Source: a virus
DNA length: 29,701 nucleotides
Reading direction: 5' to 3' (one strand)
Virus record (IMG/VR): IMGVR_UViG_3300025131_000278
Coordinates: 1 to 29,701 of that record
The translations under genes were made by a program, and so were the position numbers. This document shows, one piece after another, positions 27,465 to 29,701 of this stretch. Each line of letters starts with the position of its first letter. Positions within the stretch are counted from its first letter, which is position 1. The notes under the pieces were generated by a model. It saw only the letters and a list, made by a program, of their open reading frames with translations. It searched no databases and was not told the DNA's origin.

Positions 27465-29335
27465 TGGCTGACGTTGGAACGATGGTTGTCACCTTAAACG
27501 CTAAGACCGCCGACTTCAATCGGGCGATAACTGCGGCCCAGAAAAAATCGGAGCACTTGGCGAAGGCGTTCACTAAAGTTGGGTCATCGATGACGAAGTG
27601 GGTGACGGGGCCAATTGTCGGGGCGGCGGCGGCACTTGGCGGCGTAGTCTTGTCAACCATGAAACTGTCGGATGAGATCCTACTATTGTCTCAACGGAGC
27701 GGGTTGTCAACAAAGGCAATTCAGGAATTGCAGTATGCCGGAGGATTGGCCGGGGTATCAATCGACACGATGGTGTCAAGCACGGCGATCCTAACCCGAA
27801 ACTTGTCAGATGCCGCCAACGGAATCGGCGAGGCAAAGGACACGGTGGCCCTGCTTGGCTTGGAGATGAAGGACGGGGCGGGGAACATGTTGTCGCAGGA
27901 GGAGCTATTCACAAATACCGTCAACGCTTTATCGGAAATGAAAAACCCGACAGAGCAAGCGGCGGCGGCCATGGAATTGTTTGGTCGTGGTGGCAGTCAG
28001 ATCCTCCCGTTATTGAAAACCTTTCCCGGCGGGATGACGGAAGTATCAAGGGAAGCGGAAAAGATGGGGCTGATCTTGTCCGGGGACACGATAAAGGCTT
28101 TTGATAAATTGGACGATGTCCTGTCTACGAAATTGCCCGCAGCTTTCCGTGGTGCGACAAATGCTATGATGGAGGAGTTTTTGCCGATATTGCAAACCAA
28201 GATAATACCGTTCATAGAAGGGACAATAATCCCGGCGATCATCGCAATGGGCGATCAGGTTGGCGAATTAATAAAGTGGTTTGATTCTCTATCTACGCCG
28301 ATGAAAACGGTCATTGTTACCTTGACAGGATTAGCGGCGGCGGCGGGGCCTGTCCTATTTGGCATTGGTGCGTTGTTCCCAGTATTTACAAATATAGTCA
28401 CTGTGATTAAAATGATGATCCCGCTGCTTACTCCATTGATTACACTAATCGGCGGAATATCGGCCCCGGTATGGATAACAATCGGAGCTATCGCCGCCCT
28501 CGGTGCGGCGTTTGTTTATTTTGGTGATGAGATAATCGGAGGGGTGGCAAAGTCTATCGACTTTTTTGTTTATGTCCGTCTCAACAATATGCTCAAAGGC
28601 GTTAACTGGGCGACGACAAAGCTCAACGAAGCCTTTGGCTTGGGGATACCTCAAATGGAGTTGTTCGCCAAAACGGGCGACACGATGGGCGCACGGTTTT
28701 CGGGATCGATGCACAACATGAAAGATGCGATCAGCGAATGGGTCGACGGTATGATCTTCGCTAAGGAACCATTGCAAGAAGTGCAAGCCGGAATAGAAAA
28801 GACCGGGAAAGTGACGGCTGACATTGCCGGAACGATGAAGATTGCTGTTGACCCTCTCAAGGAATTAGCGGAACGAACATTCAGAAACATGAAAGGTCAT
28901 ATTGATAAATTGGGGATAAGTTTCAGATCGTTTAAAGGAACACTAAAAGCGGTGGGGGCAGAATTTAAGGGGTTCTTCAAGGAACTGTTAAAGATGGCCG
29001 CTAAGAAAGCAGTGCTGCGTTTGATCGATACGTTAACCGGAGGCACGGGGATCGGCGGAGGCCTTGCCGGGGCCGGTATGTCGGTATTGGGTAAGGTCGG
29101 AGGTTTTCTTGGTTTCGCAAAGGGTGGGATCGTAAAAGAGCCGACGGCAATGGTCGGACTCCGGTCGGGGGGTCTGGGGCTAATGGCTGAAGCCGGGCCG
29201 GAGGCGATTGTGCCACTGGGCGGAGGACGATCCGGCGGCGGTGCGGTAAGCCTTACTGTTAACGTCTACGGATCCGTGGGCGTGGAAGATATAGGCGACC
29301 AACTGGTGCAGACGCTTAGGATGCGAGGGATATAG
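27464..29335 (+). CDS. Tape measure protein
   Basis: The product is 623 residues, and its ATG overlaps the stop of the chaperone extension. The start (ADVGTMVVTLNAKTADFNRA and AITAAQKKSEHLAKAFTKVG) is typical of TP901-like tape measures. Hydrophobic segments lie around residues 265-360 (TVIVTLTGLAAAAGPVLFG, PVWITIGAIAALGAAFVYFG), which could act during DNA entry. The end has the GGIVKEPTAMVGLRSGG / AEAGPEAIVPLGGGRS block common to tape measures. Its length suggests a tail shaft of very roughly 90 nm by the usual 0.15 nm per residue rule. Confidence 0.93.
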   Translation: MADVGTMVVTLNAKTADFNRAITAAQKKSEHLAKAFTKVGSSMTKWVTGPIVGAAAALGGVVLSTMKLSDEILLLSQRSGLSTKAIQELQYAGGLAGVSIDTMVSSTAILTRNLSDAANGIGEAKDTVALLGLEMKDGAGNMLSQEELFTNTVNALSEMKNPTEQAAAAMELFGRGGSQILPLLKTFPGGMTEVSREAEKMGLILSGDTIKAFDKLDDVLSTKLPAAFRGATNAMMEEFLPILQTKIIPFIEGTIIPAIIAMGDQVGELIKWFDSLSTPMKTVIVTLTGLAAAAGPVLFGIGALFPVFTNIVTVIKMMIPLLTPLITLIGGISAPVWITIGAIAALGAAFVYFGDEIIGGVAKSIDFFVYVRLNNMLKGVNWATTKLNEAFGLGIPQMELFAKTGDTMGARFSGSMHNMKDAISEWVDGMIFAKEPLQEVQAGIEKTGKVTADIAGTMKIAVDPLKELAERTFRNMKGHIDKLGISFRSFKGTLKAVGAEFKGFFKELLKMAAKKAVLRLIDTLTGGTGIGGGLAGAGMSVLGKVGGFLGFAKGGIVKEPTAMVGLRSGGLGLMAEAGPEAIVPLGGGRSGGGAVSLTVNVYGSVGVEDIGDQLVQTLRMRGI

Positions 29336-29337
29336 CC

Positions 29338-29701
29338 GTGGCGTTGACCGTCTTAATCAATGAAGCCGCCGGGTCCGATCCGGATACATTTGCCGACAAA
29401 ACAGCATATGTGCGGAGCGGGTCCGTCAATCTACAAAATACAATTGACCAAATAGCCACAGCATCCTTTACCATCATTGATGAGACCGGGGCGGCCACGG
29501 CAGCCCCGATCACGGGGCAACCGGTAAAAATCACGGACGGCGGTTCGACGGTCTATTTTTGGGGTACTATTGACAGCCTTAAGGTTCAGGTGCGGGCCGG
29601 GAACGATGCCGTCTTTTACGATTGCGATTGCACGGATTACTCAAAAGTGTTAGAGCGGCACCTTGTTTTTAATACTTACACGGGTTTGACTATTTTCACA
29701 T
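29338..29701 (+). CDS. Tail hub / tail-associated protein, 5' part of the gene split by the window ends
   Basis: The start is GTG 29338, two bases after the tape measure stop, giving ALTVLINEAAGSDPDTFADK. The segment VRSGSVNLQNTIDQIATASF followed by ITGQPVKITDGGSTVYFWG is typical of the beta-sandwich at the start of tail hub or distal-tail proteins. The frame continues, without a break, into the gene at the left end when the repeated 137 bases are joined. Codon 83 here is GTT (Val) but ATT (Ile) in the left copy. The combined protein has 503 residues. Confidence 0.72.
   Translation, partial: MALTVLINEAAGSDPDTFADKTAYVRSGSVNLQNTIDQIATASFTIIDETGAATAAPITGQPVKITDGGSTVYFWGTIDSLKVQVRAGNDAVFYDCDCTDYSKVLERHLVFNTYTGLTIFT
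29565..29701. repeat. Terminal direct repeat, right copy
   Basis: Equals 1-137 except for G at 29584 (A at 20). This supports circular closure at 29564/1 and marks a likely polymorphism or assembly error in a tail gene. Confidence 0.93.

Overview
The window is a complete genome of a small tailed bacteriophage (siphovirus-type Caudoviricetes), read as a circular or terminally redundant contig. Positions 1-137 repeat at 29565-29701 with one substitution (A at 20, G at 29584). The unique genome is therefore about 29,564 bp, and the split gene at the two ends is one continuous tail gene across the junction. Every gene I can support lies on the + strand. No integrase, tRNA, CRISPR array, insertion sequence, DNA polymerase or helicase was recognised. 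The host cannot be named from the sequence. Promoters look sigma70-like and ribosome-binding sites purine-rich, so the host is bacterial.

Layout. Late region, 18518 to the end and on through 1-5873: small and large terminase, portal fused to a MuF-like domain, prohead protease fused to an HK97-type major capsid protein, head-tail connector, head closure, gp10-like protein, two related tail-tube-like proteins, a tail assembly chaperone pair joined by a -1 frameshift (A_AAA_AAC with a downstream hairpin), tape measure, tail hub-like protein, receptor-binding and fibre genes, and a lysis-like cassette with a DUF5675 protein and a small holin-like protein. At 5874-6025 a consensus promoter drives a noncoding transcript of about 117 nt ending in a strong terminator. 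The early array (6040-10558) consists of small, mostly unknown genes fed by three near-identical promoters and joined by six copies of a double-hairpin linker. Nine of these genes share the same ribosome-binding leader. Next come small zinc-binding and membrane microproteins, a PD-(D/E)XK-like nuclease, a small HTH protein, and a replication initiator-like gene carrying in-frame 24-bp direct repeats and an AT-rich stretch (candidate origin). A DNA-modification region follows (13523-17873): a beta-class amino-methyltransferase, queD, queE, a phosphoribosyltransferase-FolE fusion, an unknown gene and a DpdA-like transglycosylase. A ParB-like gene leads into the terminase genes.

How the parts fit. 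The FolE, QueD and QueE proteins would make 7-carboxy-7-deazaguanine, and DpdA would place a 7-deazaguanine base in the phage DNA; no queC is present. The most striking observation is that the terminator loop of the small RNA (TCCCCCTTGTT, 6003-6013) is the exact 11-nt complement of AACAAGGGGGA, the ribosome-binding leader shared by nine early genes. This suggests a phage-encoded trans-acting antisense RNA that could silence a whole early regulon at once. The double-hairpin linkers, with covarying stems, look like a conserved RNA structure that may also serve as recombination joints for gene exchange.
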